Source: Chrysomallon squamiferum (lineage: Eukaryota; Mollusca; Gastropoda; Neomphalida; Peltospiridae). From it: a DNA stretch of 64,000 bases. Under the pieces are notes generated by a model, which was not told the origin of the DNA, did not search any database, and worked only from the letters and a program-made list of their open reading frames with translations. Each line of letters opens with the position of its first letter. Position 1 is the first letter of the stretch. Location of the stretch: positions 16,944,897 to 17,008,896 of the forward strand of contig CM022674.1 of the NCBI GenBank assembly GCA_012295275.1, given 5' to 3'. Made by a program: the position numbers and the translations under genes. Positions 1-22,293 of the stretch are shown here, piece by piece.

Positions 1-50
<50 letters not shown>

Positions 51-66
51 TAATTAGTTTTGGTAC

Positions 67-5970
<5,904 letters not shown>

Positions 5971-6088
5971 CTGCAAAACCAAGAGTAAAATATTGTTTCT
6001 GTTCTTTGATGTTCTTACATACCTGATCAAAAAAAATATATATAAAAAATGAGTAGATGAAATATTGTTTAAACATTAATTAATAATT

Positions 6089-6507
6089 TGAAATGTTGAG
6101 AAAAAAAACTTGGAAAGACAGACAGTGAAAGGGAGAAAGAAAGAAATAAAGGTATAAACAGGAAAAAAAATGAAAAAGAGATGAAACATTTAGAGAATAA
6201 GACAGAGATGGACAGTAGTATATGGGGTAGCAAAAAGAAAAGAGAATAATAGAGAAAAAAGAGTTGTAGAGAGAGAGAGAGAGAGAAGAAGAGAGAGAGA
6301 GAGAGAGAGAGAGAGATGAGAGTCTAAATGTCTAAATGAACATGTTTAAATATATTTATGAATGTGTGTGAAATTGACATACTCAAATGATCTAAATGAG
6401 AACACATTTTTCAGGGCAAAATAAAATAATATGTATGACTTGAAATTGATAAACACGGGTTAAAAAAACATGTTAAGACTTCCCTGTAAATAAATAAATA
6501 AACAAAT

Positions 6508-6544
<37 letters not shown>

Positions 6545-6821
6545 TTAGATTTATTATGTCTAAATGTCTAAATGAACATGTTTAAATATATTTATGAATG
6601 TGTATGTATGTGAAATTGACATACATCAGTTAATGGGATCCATGTTAATGTAGATACGAGTAAACAACACATTTTTTTCACTGCAACTAAATAACATCCA
6701 TACCCTTGTGCAATGTCAGTGTTGACTTGAGACATGTTGAGTGATAAACACGGGTTAAAAGTACAGTTGTAAGACTTCCCTGTAAATAAATAAATAAACA
6801 AATAAATCAAAGAGAAGAAAT

Positions 6822-6891
<70 letters not shown>

Positions 6892-7026
6892 AAGTTTGTA
6901 GGTCATTTCATAATAAATAAAACAATATCAAGAAATAGAGCTACACAAAATACATTGAAGATATTTTCTCACAGTTACTTTATAAATAAACTTCAACACA
7001 TTTTAATTTTGTTTTATATATGTGTG

Positions 7027-7075
<49 letters not shown>

Positions 7076-8275
7076 TTTTTTTTTTTTTTTTTTTTTAAAT
7101 TTGAAATGTTTGAGTGGTTACCAAAAAAAATAATACCTTGACAGGTCATGGTAAAGAAAATAATTGGTGAAGTGTGAAATATGAAAAAAATAACCACAAT
7201 AAACAACAACAAAAATTGAAATTGTAAACAGTAAAATCCTATTTTATTATCTGATGTTAACACCACAATTTTGCTGAGAATGATAATGTTGATGATGAAG
7301 ATAATAATTATGATGATTATCTTGATGACAATAATAATGCTGCTGCTGATGATGATGATTATAATAATAGATCATGGTGCAGATGATAATCCATGGTTGA
7401 ATGTTACCAGTGATAGCAGTGTTGGTAGTCATAGTGATAATGTTCTTGTGGTTGTGGTTTAACAGTACATGGTAAAGTTAGTGTTTGTGTTAGTGGTTTT
7501 GACTGTAAGACCAGTTACAAAACAGTTTTGAAGGATAAGCATATTCAGTTTTAAATAATATATCAGAATACAAATTAATAATTTTAGTCAAAATTCATTT
7601 TAATTTTGTTATGATTTATTTATTTAGCTATTTTTTTCTTCTTAATATTTATTTTTAAAATGCATGTATTTATTTATTCAATATGTTTTAAATAAAAATT
7701 CCTTTTTTAATTATTCACAAAAAGAACTCCAGTGTAGTTAAGTTAATTTAGATGTATTTGCATAACAAAAATAAGAAGCAGCATTTATAAAAATTCGAAT
7801 ACATTACAAAACTCTGCATGCATTACCTCGGCAAGCCATCACTGCGTTGTAAACTTTTCAAATCAATTATGTCTCTTGTGCTTATAACCAGTTTACATGA
7901 GCCTAAACGGGACAGCTACATAGTCATTAGAAACGGCAGATTCAGGTGAATTAATCAGCATAAAGACGACAAAACTAATGATAAGCGAACTCATCGCATT
8001 TCTTCTCACATACGAGTTTCGATAACAACCACAGATCGGAAACTACTGGTGTGATGTCACTGTTCAACATTTACTAAAATCGGGTCATAAGCTGAATTAG
8101 GTCAGGTCGTCCTGTCAATAATTACGCTTCTTGAAATTCATTGGCTAACATATTTTTAAAAATGACCGGCCCAGTCTGCAATAAACCACGCCCAATATCA
8201 TTGTTATTTTAAATACGTGCTCTTAATCCTTGGCTAGAAGCAAGTGTAAATATTTCAAATAGGGTTAAAGATATG
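6089..8275. other. Spacer inside inverted duplication 1, no gene seen
   Basis: Single-copy in this window apart from an internal tandem duplication. It contains (GA)n tracts at 6,258-6,315, 6,511-6,540 and 6,822-6,890, a (TA)n tract plus poly-T at 7,030-7,096, and GAT/AAT-rich triplets at 7,270-7,380. Sequence 7,800-8,275 is less AT-rich than its surroundings, but I find no convincing reading frame or known motif in it. Confidence 0.6.
6318..6830. repeat. Tandem duplication of about 240 bp with GA tracts
   Basis: Two adjacent copies (about 6,318-6,540 and 6,550-6,830). Both start near GTCTAAATGTCTAAATGAAC and both end with AACACGGGTTAAAA, then CTTCCCTGTAAATAAATAAA. Each is followed by a purine-rich GA tract. 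The second copy has extra sequence in its middle. Confidence 0.75.
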
Positions 8276-8475
8276 NNNNNNNNNNNNNNNNNNNNNNNNN
8301 NNNNNNNNNNNNNNNNNNNNNNNNNNNNNNNNNNNNNNNNNNNNNNNNNNNNNNNNNNNNNNNNNNNNNNNNNNNNNNNNNNNNNNNNNNNNNNNNNNNN
8401 NNNNNNNNNNNNNNNNNNNNNNNNNNNNNNNNNNNNNNNNNNNNNNNNNNNNNNNNNNNNNNNNNNNNNNNNNNN
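8276..8475. other. Assembly gap of 200 N
   Basis: A run of exactly 200 N. Duplicated sequence begins immediately to its right, while about 2.2 kb of unpaired sequence lies to its left. The round length matches a placeholder gap, so the true spacer size is unknown. Confidence 0.99.
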
Positions 8476-8914
8476 ATAATTATTAATTAATGTTTAACTG
8501 TCAGCTACAAAATGTTTCATCTATTTTTCATTTTTTTTTTGATATATATTTTTTTATCAGGTATGTAAGTTCAACATCAAAGAACAGAAACAATATTTTA
8601 CTCTTGGTTTGCAGAACTACATGGGAGTTCGAGTCATTCGAGATATCAGCAACAACCACACCAACTCAACACTGGTCTTTACTGGAGACAAGTACCTACA
8701 CACTTCATATTTATCAGTGGATCATTATTTGTATTTAGTAATTGGAAATATACAGCAACATTTCTTAAATTTCATTTTAGGTTTTATCGATATAAGAATT
8801 TGTTTTATTCATGTATGTATAGTTACATTTATAAATTATAGTAAGATCAGTAATGATGATGATGATAATTAAAAAAATAAGAAATAATAATCATGCTATT
8901 TCTTCTATAATAAT

Positions 8915-8973
<59 letters not shown>

Positions 8974-9882
8974 AAGAAGAAGAAGAAGAAGAAGAAGAAG
9001 AAGAAGAAGAACAAAAAAATACAACAACAAAATAACAACAACAACAACAACAACAACAATAAGAACAGTAAATAAATTAGAAAGAAAAGAACATGAACAT
9101 GTTTTATTGAAAGTATATATTTGGTTTGAAGATTACAGATAGCAAAGATCTGAATTTTTTAAAGAAACAAATTTGTTCTTAATGCTGATAGGTACATGCA
9201 GATTGCATGTAGATAAATATTTGAATTTATTTTCATTAGATTTATAAGCATGTACAAACTTCATTATTATGTTCAATGAAAAATGTATTTGTTTTTACTG
9301 AATACAGATACAGACACATTTCCTTTTCATAATATTAAAAACAAAAATAAAATTATGAATTTTATAAACAATTCTGTATTTTTAATCAAAATTAATTATT
9401 TTTGTTGCATACAGATCTGTACATATTTCATGTTAAATACTAAAATTAGTTTTTGCTTGATATATGTAGAGGTAAATCTCATCTTTCTAAACAAAATAAT
9501 GTTTCAGTTGTATTTGAATTAAGAAACATTTATTCACTATATTCATAAATTAATTATTAGAATTTATTCTTACTGAATATAGAGGTAAAAAAGATCTTAC
9601 ATTTGTGAATATTTGAATTTATGGTCTTTCAGATTGCTATATATGCAAATTTAATATTTGTAAATAAAAATAATTTGCTTTTAATGTATATAAATACTTT
9701 TTGAATAATAAGAATTAATTTTTAATGTGTACATGTTTGATTTATAAATATATATAAAAATAGTTTTATTGCATTTGATAGATACTGGTCTTATATTTAT
9801 AAGGATAACAACATACTTTTATTTTCAGGGTATATAATTTACAAAATTTCATATTTATAAACATTGGTGACACACACACACA

Positions 9883-9923
<41 letters not shown>

Positions 9924-12495
9924 ACACACTACCATCAGAAGTAACATTTAAACAAAAATGACTTTGATGTAAATAAAAAGAGTAACATTAATTTACTTAT
10001 ATATTTATTAAACAATTTTTTTTTTTTTTTTAGATCAGTGCAACAAAGGAAAACAATAATTAAGTTAATTTGTGATGCTACGAGAAAAGAACCTGATGAT
10101 GGTTTGTTTAAAATTATTGAAGATTCTGGTGTTGGAAATGTGCTATGTAATTTTAAATGTAAAATTTGGGAAGTTCATATAAAGTATTTCAAAAATAGGT
10201 CCAGTGTTAATTTTAAAAATCAAAAATAATAATTGTAAATTTTGGAATTTGAAAACAGGAATTTTTGGCACTCTTTGTAAGGTTAGTAATTTTAAAATAT
10301 GGGATTTTAAAAATCTGCGTTCATTAGGTAGTATAAACTAAAATATATTTTTTCATCTTCTCCATTTTTTTTGCTTCACATGTAAGCTTTGTTGAAAATA
10401 TAATAACATTCTGTCCATTTCTTCATGGTTTGTTGCTGAACACATAACTTTCAATAATTTGGAGTACATTTGAAGAAAAATATTTTCTAAATGAAATACT
10501 TGAATAATAGTTGAACAACTCATGACATATAACTAAAATGATTATTGTTGTTGTTGGTGTTGTTGTTGCTATTGTCATTATAGTTTTGTTATTTGCAGAA
10601 CTATTTTCAATTTGAAGAAAATTTCAATAAATGTATGATATTTAATTTGAATATTTTGAAATTTTTTATAAAATAAACAAAATAATAATAATCAAACAAA
10701 AGTTAAAAAAATACAAATAAAGAAAAACAATACAAAAATACCCAAACAACAACAACAATAAAGCAATTAATTGTTTTATTTTTACTGATGTTCTAATCGA
10801 ATGATGATGAATTTTAAGTCCTCTCCATAACAAACCTATTTACCTGGTAACATCATACAACACGCTCATTAAACCTCACTGCAGAGTTATATTTCTTTAC
10901 ACCTTATTATGTAGCTTACAGTTCACACACTACATAGTAATTGTTTACATTCAGTATGTAGATAACAAGTTTAGATAATAATAATTTAATAGTGTCAGTA
11001 ATGTTATCTTAATCTAGTGTATTAGTTACACACTCATAACAACATAATTGTGTATACTTTTACCTCAGCTTAAACTGCAAATGGGGTAATTGTACATTAA
11101 ATGAATTACCTGGTGTTAATGTATTTTAAAAAGAAATTTATGTGTGTGTCTGTATTAAATAAAATCTATATCTATCTATCTGTCTATCTGACTGTCTATC
11201 TATCTGCCCAGCTATTTGTCTCTTAGTACACAGATATACACATATATTTATGTTTTTCTATCTATCTTTCTATCTATCTATATATAGACATAGATGTAGA
11301 TTGTTTTTGTATATATATAAAACAATCTATATCTATCTATCTGTATGTCTGTCTGTAAACACATACACACACACATATATATATATATATGTATGTATGT
11401 ACATGTGTGTGTGTTTATATATATATATTTAAAAAAACATTCTGTAGCATTGTTTGATTCACAGAAATTTAAGAACTCACATATAAGTTCATGCTTGTAT
11501 GTTATCAGTGATTTATGCATTGTTATATTTTACTTTACATACTTAACCTATATAACTGATCAGCAAATAACTAGACAATTTTTCATATCCTCAGTCTTTT
11601 AGGAATTTTTCTGCTTTCTTCAAAGTAAAAATAATGGAATATATTGAGCTTTGTATTTTAAAATGTGTAAATTATGTGATGTGAAGAATAAAAAAATGTA
11701 AGTAGAAATATGATTGTACAAAATTTGTTTTTGAAATTTATATCAATTGTTACAGAGATATCTGTTGTTAGAAATGTAAAACATACAATATATTCTGAAA
11801 TTTTAGGTTAGACGTTTTATAATATAAATTTAGAGTTTGTCAGATAACAAGCATGACTGTAGCAGCAAATTATTATTATTATTATTTTTTAAATATACTA
11901 ATGAGACTGCCATGCAAATAGTAATTAATTAATAATTTAAATAAATTTTACAAGACTGTTGGATGACAAGCATCAGTATAACTGCAGAATACACTAATGA
12001 GAATGCCATCTAATTAACAGTACTTGATAATTTAAATTTGTTGCAGAAAGGTCAGCAAACCGCAAGAGCAGTGATATGTTTATTATGTTTGGTGCTATTC
12101 TTAGCTTCTTGTTCATGGCGTTAATTATCGGATTCTTGTGTTACCTCAGTAGAACACACCTACCATTCTACTACAAACTTCCAGGTGAGATTTTCGGAGT
12201 TCTGCATTTAAAATATTAATTTAGTGACATAAAGAACTGTTCTAAATAGAGTCTGTATTCTTCTGAGTTACATTTTGTAATTATTTTTGGCTTCCAATCT
12301 TTATTAATAATAAAGTTTAACAAATGTACCTTCGGTGATACAAAGAACTACTCTGTATGTTATCTGTATAGTTCTGAGTTTTATATTTAATTTTGGTTTT
12401 GTAGCTTCCAATCTTAATTAATAATAAAGTAGATTAAAAAATAGAATGCAATTTAAAAATACCTGATCACCAACGTTTTTGTATGGTTGCGACAT

Positions 12496-12526
<31 letters not shown>

Positions 12527-14075
12527 AAGTGTTTAAGAAGTCACATATTTGCTGTTTCAGTTACTGGAAAAATGAGAGGGTTTTCACACCATTCCCCCAA
12601 TGATGACATTTATGGCAGACGCCTAACAGCCCCATCACTGATGTCTGTTAGGTACCGGGATTATGAACCAGGATCGAAAGTGTCCAAGAAAAGTCAGCTG
12701 CCTATTTTAGAGAATGCTGTTATGTCTATTGACACGATTAAAATGAGACAGAGGTGAGCTGACTGCCATGGTGAGATTTACATATGAAGACATAGGATTC
12801 GTATTTTTTTTTTTTTTTTTAGTTTTTATACATACATACATATATTTTTTTTATATTTATTAATTAGATTTTTAAGGAAACATTTTTATATTAAAGTTGT
12901 AGATTAGTAAAGATTTTCTCTTAATCAAATTTTGATCATGCCTTTGCACCATTTTCAACTTGAAATCATGTGAGGTATTTTACATGGTACATTCCTTAAG
13001 AATGAAAAACATATCTTTATGATGTCATACATATCTTTATGATGTCACACATATCTTTATGATGTCACACATATCTTTATGATGTCATACGTGTCATCAT
13101 TCAGACTCGGAGGTGGCAGTTTTGGAGACACTCATGTAGCAGATAATTAATATCCATGACAACCAGGTGACTGATGACATCATAGAGCTGATGCTGATGA
13201 AGAAAGAAGTAGAGAGCATAAAACTACATACACTTCACAAATGTATCTTATTACTACATTATTACAGAATATTATGAATATAATAACTTCCGTATGAAAG
13301 GAATTAATATTCACTTTCAAAAGATTCTTTCCCTTGCTTCATACAATTAACTTAGATTTGTTTTCTCTTTTAGTCGGCAACGTCATAAAAACATCGTTGG
13401 GGTGATTGGACTGTGCATTGATGGCAGACATCCATGTATCATCACTGAATTTTTTAATGGCAGCTGCATAAAAGATCTTCTTAAAATGAGAGACTTCAAG
13501 CTAATATGGCCGCATCGAGTCAAAATTGTACGTCTGCAAAATATTAAAAAATTATGTCTAGCACCAGGAATAATTAATTTAAAGTCATTTTTCGAAAATC
13601 TAAATAATTGTTTATTCACTACCTAAGCTTAAGTCTATGAAATGAATGTTTAAATAGAGCTGATAACTCTTTGCTAATAATAAAGTATAAAAGAAGCTGC
13701 AATGAAGATTTTTTTTCTACAAAGAGATATACACAATAGGTTTTGCCATTTTACAGTGATTTATGTAATCTTCTAAAAACAAATTTATCACTTCATTGAC
13801 AAATATTATTATTTTATTTTGTTATGCTTTATAACTAACAAATTCTGTTTTAAAAATAAATCACAAAAAAACAGTAACAGATTTTTATTCCAATTGTGTT
13901 AACTGTGTTAAATCAAATGTTTGCTGTTTTATTTTGCAGTGTTCTGATGTAGCCAATGGCATAGCCTTTCTTCATTCGACAAAACCTCTGATCATTCATC
14001 GAGATCTCCGCTGTGGAAACCTCTTTCTTCTCCACAACGATACTGCTAAGGTATCAAAACTAATTATTGTTATTA
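8476..14075. repeat. Right arm of inverted duplication 1
   Basis: This is the reverse-complement counterpart of 1-6,088. It begins exactly at the right edge of the N gap, so the inner boundary of the duplication is not observed on this side. Matching introns as well as exons rules out a retrocopy. Simple-sequence blocks are mirrored too: the compound triplet array 5,526-5,745 pairs with 8,850-9,060. Confidence 0.9.
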
Positions 14076-15620
14076 TTATCATTATTTGTTTAATCCGGGT
14101 TGTTTAAAGATACAGCTATGGTATCAAAATTATTTTTTTAATTTTTTTATTTTCAATTATTTGAAGATAAAGAATCAGTAAACACTAACACATTTTAATT
14201 GTTAGACAGAAGGATGTGTAGACTAGAAGTAAAGCTCTCATATGGAATGCATTAATGACTGGTCCCTGTTAGTAGTAGCTCTTTTGGGGTATTTTCCCAA
14301 TCCAACCAATTCTGTTTCCCAGGTCAGACAGTGCTCTGTTATTGTTGGGTCATAGGCCAAGTAGTTTTAGTGAAAGTTCATATAAAAGATCCGTCGTAAT
14401 TTATTTCCAGCAATTAAATAAAATAAAATAAAATAAAATATTAATAAAAATAAGAAAACAAATAAATAAAAAAATTAAAAATCAATTTTCTGTTTAAAAG
14501 AGATGTGGAGAATTTTAAAAATAATTATTATTTTAAATTTCATTCTAACTTTTTACATTCCATTCAAAGATCTGTTAAAGCACGCTTGGTGTGGTCAACT
14601 ATAATATTTTGTTTTTCTGCTGTCAAAGAGTTTTTAATTCATGGTTATCATGAACACAATCTCTGACTGTTCTGACAGTGTCAATAGAATTTTTTTTTTT
14701 TTTAAAATACAGTTTCTTATTATTTTCTTAAGAGGTTTGTTTCAAACAAGGTTCTTGTAGGCTATGCTTCAGATTCTTAAAGACAAATTTGGTGAATTAT
14801 AAATAAATTTTAATTTTTTTAAATTTCAGGTTGCTGATTTTGGACTGACAAAAATGATACAGCCACTAAGACAGAACTGTACAAAGGAAGACTGCTGCTG
14901 TGAGTTTTACCCACAATTCCTTGTAACAAAAATGGCAGACATTATTGTTATGAACAAGAGTCAGTAACTGAACAATAAATAGAAATTATTGAATTTGTAT
15001 CAGTCTGTTCCCATTTCTGTGAGAAAAACATGGATGTAGAGGACCAAGATTTTATTTCAAAAGGAAAATAAACTTTTAACTTGGTATTGGTGAATCTTTA
15101 TGTGAATATTTTAATGCAAAAATGAGAGATTTAATATAAAAATAAAAATCTTATACATATAATGATTATTTATATAAAGTACTGATAATGATAATAAATA
15201 AATAAATAAACAAATAAAAAATTAAATAAAGAAAATATATTTTTATACTTTACCCATAATGCCTTTTAAGAACTATGGTATACAATATTATGTGTTTTTC
15301 TAGGCAGAGTTATCTCCCATTAGCAAAGCTGTAGACTGATATAAAACCATTTAAGATTTTCTGTTGTTAATGTGTTCTAGTAGTTTATTAATATAATTCA
15401 ATTAGGGTACATATTTGAACATTATTGTTTGTATGTATAAATATGAGACTATAACTGCATATGTTAATGTATGTATAGTTTTTGTATACATGTGTATGTG
15501 TATATGTGAGTGTGTGTGTGTGTGTGTATATGTGACTGTCCATTTATGTTTAAGTAGGTGTGTATGTGTTTATATGTATGTGTGTGTTTATGTGTGTATG
15601 TATGTGTGTGTGTGTGTATG

Positions 15621-15670
<50 letters not shown>

Positions 15671-16900
15671 TGTTTCCATTTCTTTATGGAAAACATGGAT
15701 GTAGAACATATGTGTCTGTGTATGTATGTACGTATATAATCTTAAAAAATTCATTTAAAACTAAAACTAAAAGAAACATAAAACTTAATCTCAACAGCTA
15801 TTAAGTTTTAGAATAGTTACTAAATGGACTGTACAAAGACACAGGTAACTTTACAGGTCGTCGTAACTACAGTGCATGTCCAGCCAACATTCGCTGGACA
15901 GCTCCAGAAATACTGCAGAACCCCACTGTACTCGAGGATGACGCAGTGATCACAACGGCAGCCGATGTTTACTCGTTTGGACTTGTAATGTGGGAGCTGT
16001 TTGTCTGTGAAGACCCATTTGAAGACATCGTCACCGAGGAAGAGGTAGTTTGATGCGATTTTTGTGTATTTGTGTCACTGTGTGTTTGTGTGTGTGTGTG
16101 TGTGTGTGTTAAGACCTGTTTGAAGAGATCGCCACAGAGGAAGGGGTAGTTTGATCTGATTTGTTTGTGTATATGTTTGTGTATATGTTTGTGTGTTTGT
16201 GTGTTTGTGTCTTTGAGTGTGGATGTGTTTTGAATGAGGAAGAGGTAATTTGATTCAATTTGTTGTTTGTGTGAGTGTATGTGTGTGTGTTTGTGTGTGT
16301 ATGTGTGTGTATTTGTGTGTTTGTGTGTATGTGTGTGTGTATGTGTGTGTGTATTTGCGTGCATGTGTGTGTGTTTGTGTGTGTTAGCAAGATGTAGTGT
16401 GATACAATCTGTTATTTGTGTGTGTATTTGTGTATGTATGCTTGAGTGTGCATGTGTCTATTTATGTGTGCAATATATGTTTGGGTGTGAATGTGTCTGC
16501 ATGTATCTGTGTACAAATGTATTTGAGTTGATATATTAATATATTTCTCTATACATGTGTTTTTGCATACTTGAATGCATATGTATCTCTGTAAAGGTAC
16601 TTATATTAGTATCCAAATGCATGTATAAATTAGTTTATTTACATGCACTTGTTTCTGTGTGTGTGTGTGTGTGTGTGTGTGCTTGTGAGTGCTGGTGTAC
16701 AAACACACATTAGTATGTACACACCTGTGATATGTTGATGTGTGTGTTAAACAACAGCAGTGTGTTTACAGGTGATAGAGCTGGTGAATCGTGGAAGCAG
16801 GCCGCGGCTGAACAGTGTAACAAACATGATGCCGCAGTACAAAGATCTCATGCAGAGTTGCTGGTCACAGCACTCAAAGGACAGGCTAACCATTGAAAAG
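8615..16900 (+). CDS. Receptor-like protein kinase, right copy (3' incomplete)
   Basis: Exons read as 8,615-8,737, 10,034-10,142, 12,047-12,184 (transmembrane), 12,561-12,753, 13,374-13,527, 13,940-14,050, 14,830-14,899, 15,857-16,044 and 16,772-16,900. From the transmembrane exon on, every phase joins correctly. Kinase hallmarks are visible: HKNIV, HRDLRCGN catalytic loop, ADFGL, WTAPEIL, DVYSFG and a C-lobe Arg in KDRLTIEK. The C-lobe therefore has catalytic Asp, Asn and DFG. I cannot find a glycine loop or VAIK lysine in the N-lobe, so it may be atypical or an exon may be missing. The C-lobe resembles tyrosine-kinase-like families more than guanylyl-cyclase homology domains. The 10,034 exon has CT instead of GT at its donor (10,143). 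The last exon of the C-lobe was not found. Confidence 0.8.
10034..10142 (+). CDS. Ectodomain exon with possible MRH-like motif and lost donor
   Basis: This 109-nt exon encodes a piece with RKTIIKLICDA followed by a Phe-Lys-Ile-Ile-Glu stretch. That spacing recalls the R...I.(F/L)(I/V)C...P....E pattern of mannose-6-phosphate-receptor-homology (MRH) domains. This is an inference from pattern only. The left-arm homologue (4,450-4,558) encodes the same residues and is followed by GTATGT. Here the first donor base is C, giving CTATGT. A downstream GT at 10,147 could serve as a cryptic donor with a changed frame. Confidence 0.5.
15490..15672. repeat. (TG)n and (TA)n block in kinase intron
   Basis: TG-rich sequence followed by a pure TA run at about 15,627-15,667, between the DFG exon (14,830-14,899) and the APE exon (15,857-16,044). 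Confidence 0.9.
16001..16411 (+). repeat. Degenerate tandem copies of a kinase exon 3' edge
   Basis: The true exon end with its donor (ATCGTCACCGAGGAAGAG then GTAGTTTGATG) lies at about 16,001-16,060. Related copies follow at about 16,108-16,163 (AAGACCTGTTTGAAGAGATCG...GGGGTAGTTTGATC), 16,225-16,261 (AATGAGGAAGAGGTAATTTG) and 16,386-16,411. TG-repeat filler of 40-120 bp separates them. Later copies are progressively more diverged. Copies 2 and 3 still carry GTAGTT- or GTAATT-type donors, so they could act as decoy splice sites. Confidence 0.8.
16412..16771. repeat. TG-rich intron sequence
   Basis: Loose TG/TATG repeats with a pure (TG)n run near 16,657-16,680. It ends at the acceptor TGTGTTTACAG of the last kinase exon seen. 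Confidence 0.8.
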
Positions 16901-17475
16901 GTGAGTGATCTCCCCTTAACAGCTCTCCAAAAGAAACTAAAAAAAAAAAAAAAACCATCTAATATTAATTCAATTTAAATATGAATAAAAATACTTCCTC
17001 CATCAAGAAACAAAACAGGAGGAAACAAAGCTATATATATCTATACCTCTCTGTGTATCTTTCTCCCTCTCTAATTAATTAAATAAATAAATCAATTAAA
17101 AAAAATAAAATAAAGACAAAAATAAAAATGAACCAAAAGAAAGAAATTAGAATTAAAAAAATAATACATTAATAAATAAAAGTTGTTACTTACTGTACAA
17201 ATGATGGGCGATATCACACTGCAATCATTTGCCAGTAACTAACAGTTATAATATACTTAAATATTCTATTGGTGCTCCTACTACTACTACATAACTATAA
17301 CTTATAGTATTACTACACCTACTACTAACGTTGCTGTACTGATAAAACTATTTCTAAATTTGCTAATGTCGCTAGGATGACCAACAAGTTATTAATATAA
17401 AAGTTTCACTTTACCTGATTTATTTTTTATTTAAAGGCACATACACGTGTTCCGTATCTCCAGCATCTGCGATGG
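16901..17475. other. No gene seen
   Basis: Intron or intergenic sequence after the last recognised kinase exon. It is A-rich, with no clear exon. The final C-lobe exon of the kinase should lie in this direction, but I could not identify it. Confidence 0.5.
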
Positions 17476-18380
<905 letters not shown>

Positions 18381-18396
18381 TTATGAAATATTTTAC

Positions 18397-18450
18397 CTGT
18401 GTTTAGTTCTTCGTGGACTGGTCTGTGTTGTGTCTCGCTGTCTAACTGTC
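18397..18450 (-). CDS. Possible short cytoplasmic exon
   Basis: A 54-nt minus-strand interval bounded by an acceptor (TTTGTGAAACAG) and a GTAAAA donor. One frame is open and hydrophilic (QLDSETQHRPVHEE). It lies just 3' of the transmembrane exon of the Ig protein. However, that exon reads into a stop before any obvious donor, so the connection is unproven. Confidence 0.3.
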
Positions 18451-18618
18451 CTGTTTCACAAAAACAAACGTTATTGAAAAACTGAAGACAAAATAGAAGG
18501 TAAGAAAGAAATGCAAAAATAATAAAAATAGTTGTTAAATAGAATTATAAAATAAGTAAATATTGCTAATTATTTTCATTAATAGATATCGTCATTGTTT
18601 CTTACTTTCGTTATCCTC

Positions 18619-21763
<3,145 letters not shown>

Positions 21764-21804
21764 CTGAAATATAAATTAATTAAAAAAATAGATACTTATA
21801 TGTG

Positions 21805-21885
<81 letters not shown>

Positions 21886-22293
21886 GTATAATTAAATACA
21901 ACTTTGTTTATCTTACAAAATGCGGGTACTGGCTGAAGGTTTAAAAGCATAAACAATAAAAATAACAATAAATAAGTAAATAAATAAATAAATGAGTTTG
22001 ATTTAGCTTATGTTTCTGTATGCGTAGATGTGTAGTCTGTGTGTCGGTATGTGAGTTTATGTGTTCCAGATAGAGAATTAGATGATCGGTCATAATGTGA
22101 CACAGAGAAACATACACAACGACGGAAGGATAGAGACAGTTAGAAAGAGTGAAAAAGATTGAACTAGAGACAGAAATGAAAACAAAAGAAAGTAAGAGAA
22201 CGAATGTAAGACTTGTAAAAACGAATGAAATAAGAAAATTAATTGAGTTTTAGGTAATTTATTTCTAGTCACGTGGTAAGTCAAGTTTAACAT

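Noticed and set aside
8273-8479. Open frames made of unknown residues over the N gaps (also 49,511-49,945)
   Set aside because: Placeholder N sequence, not coding.
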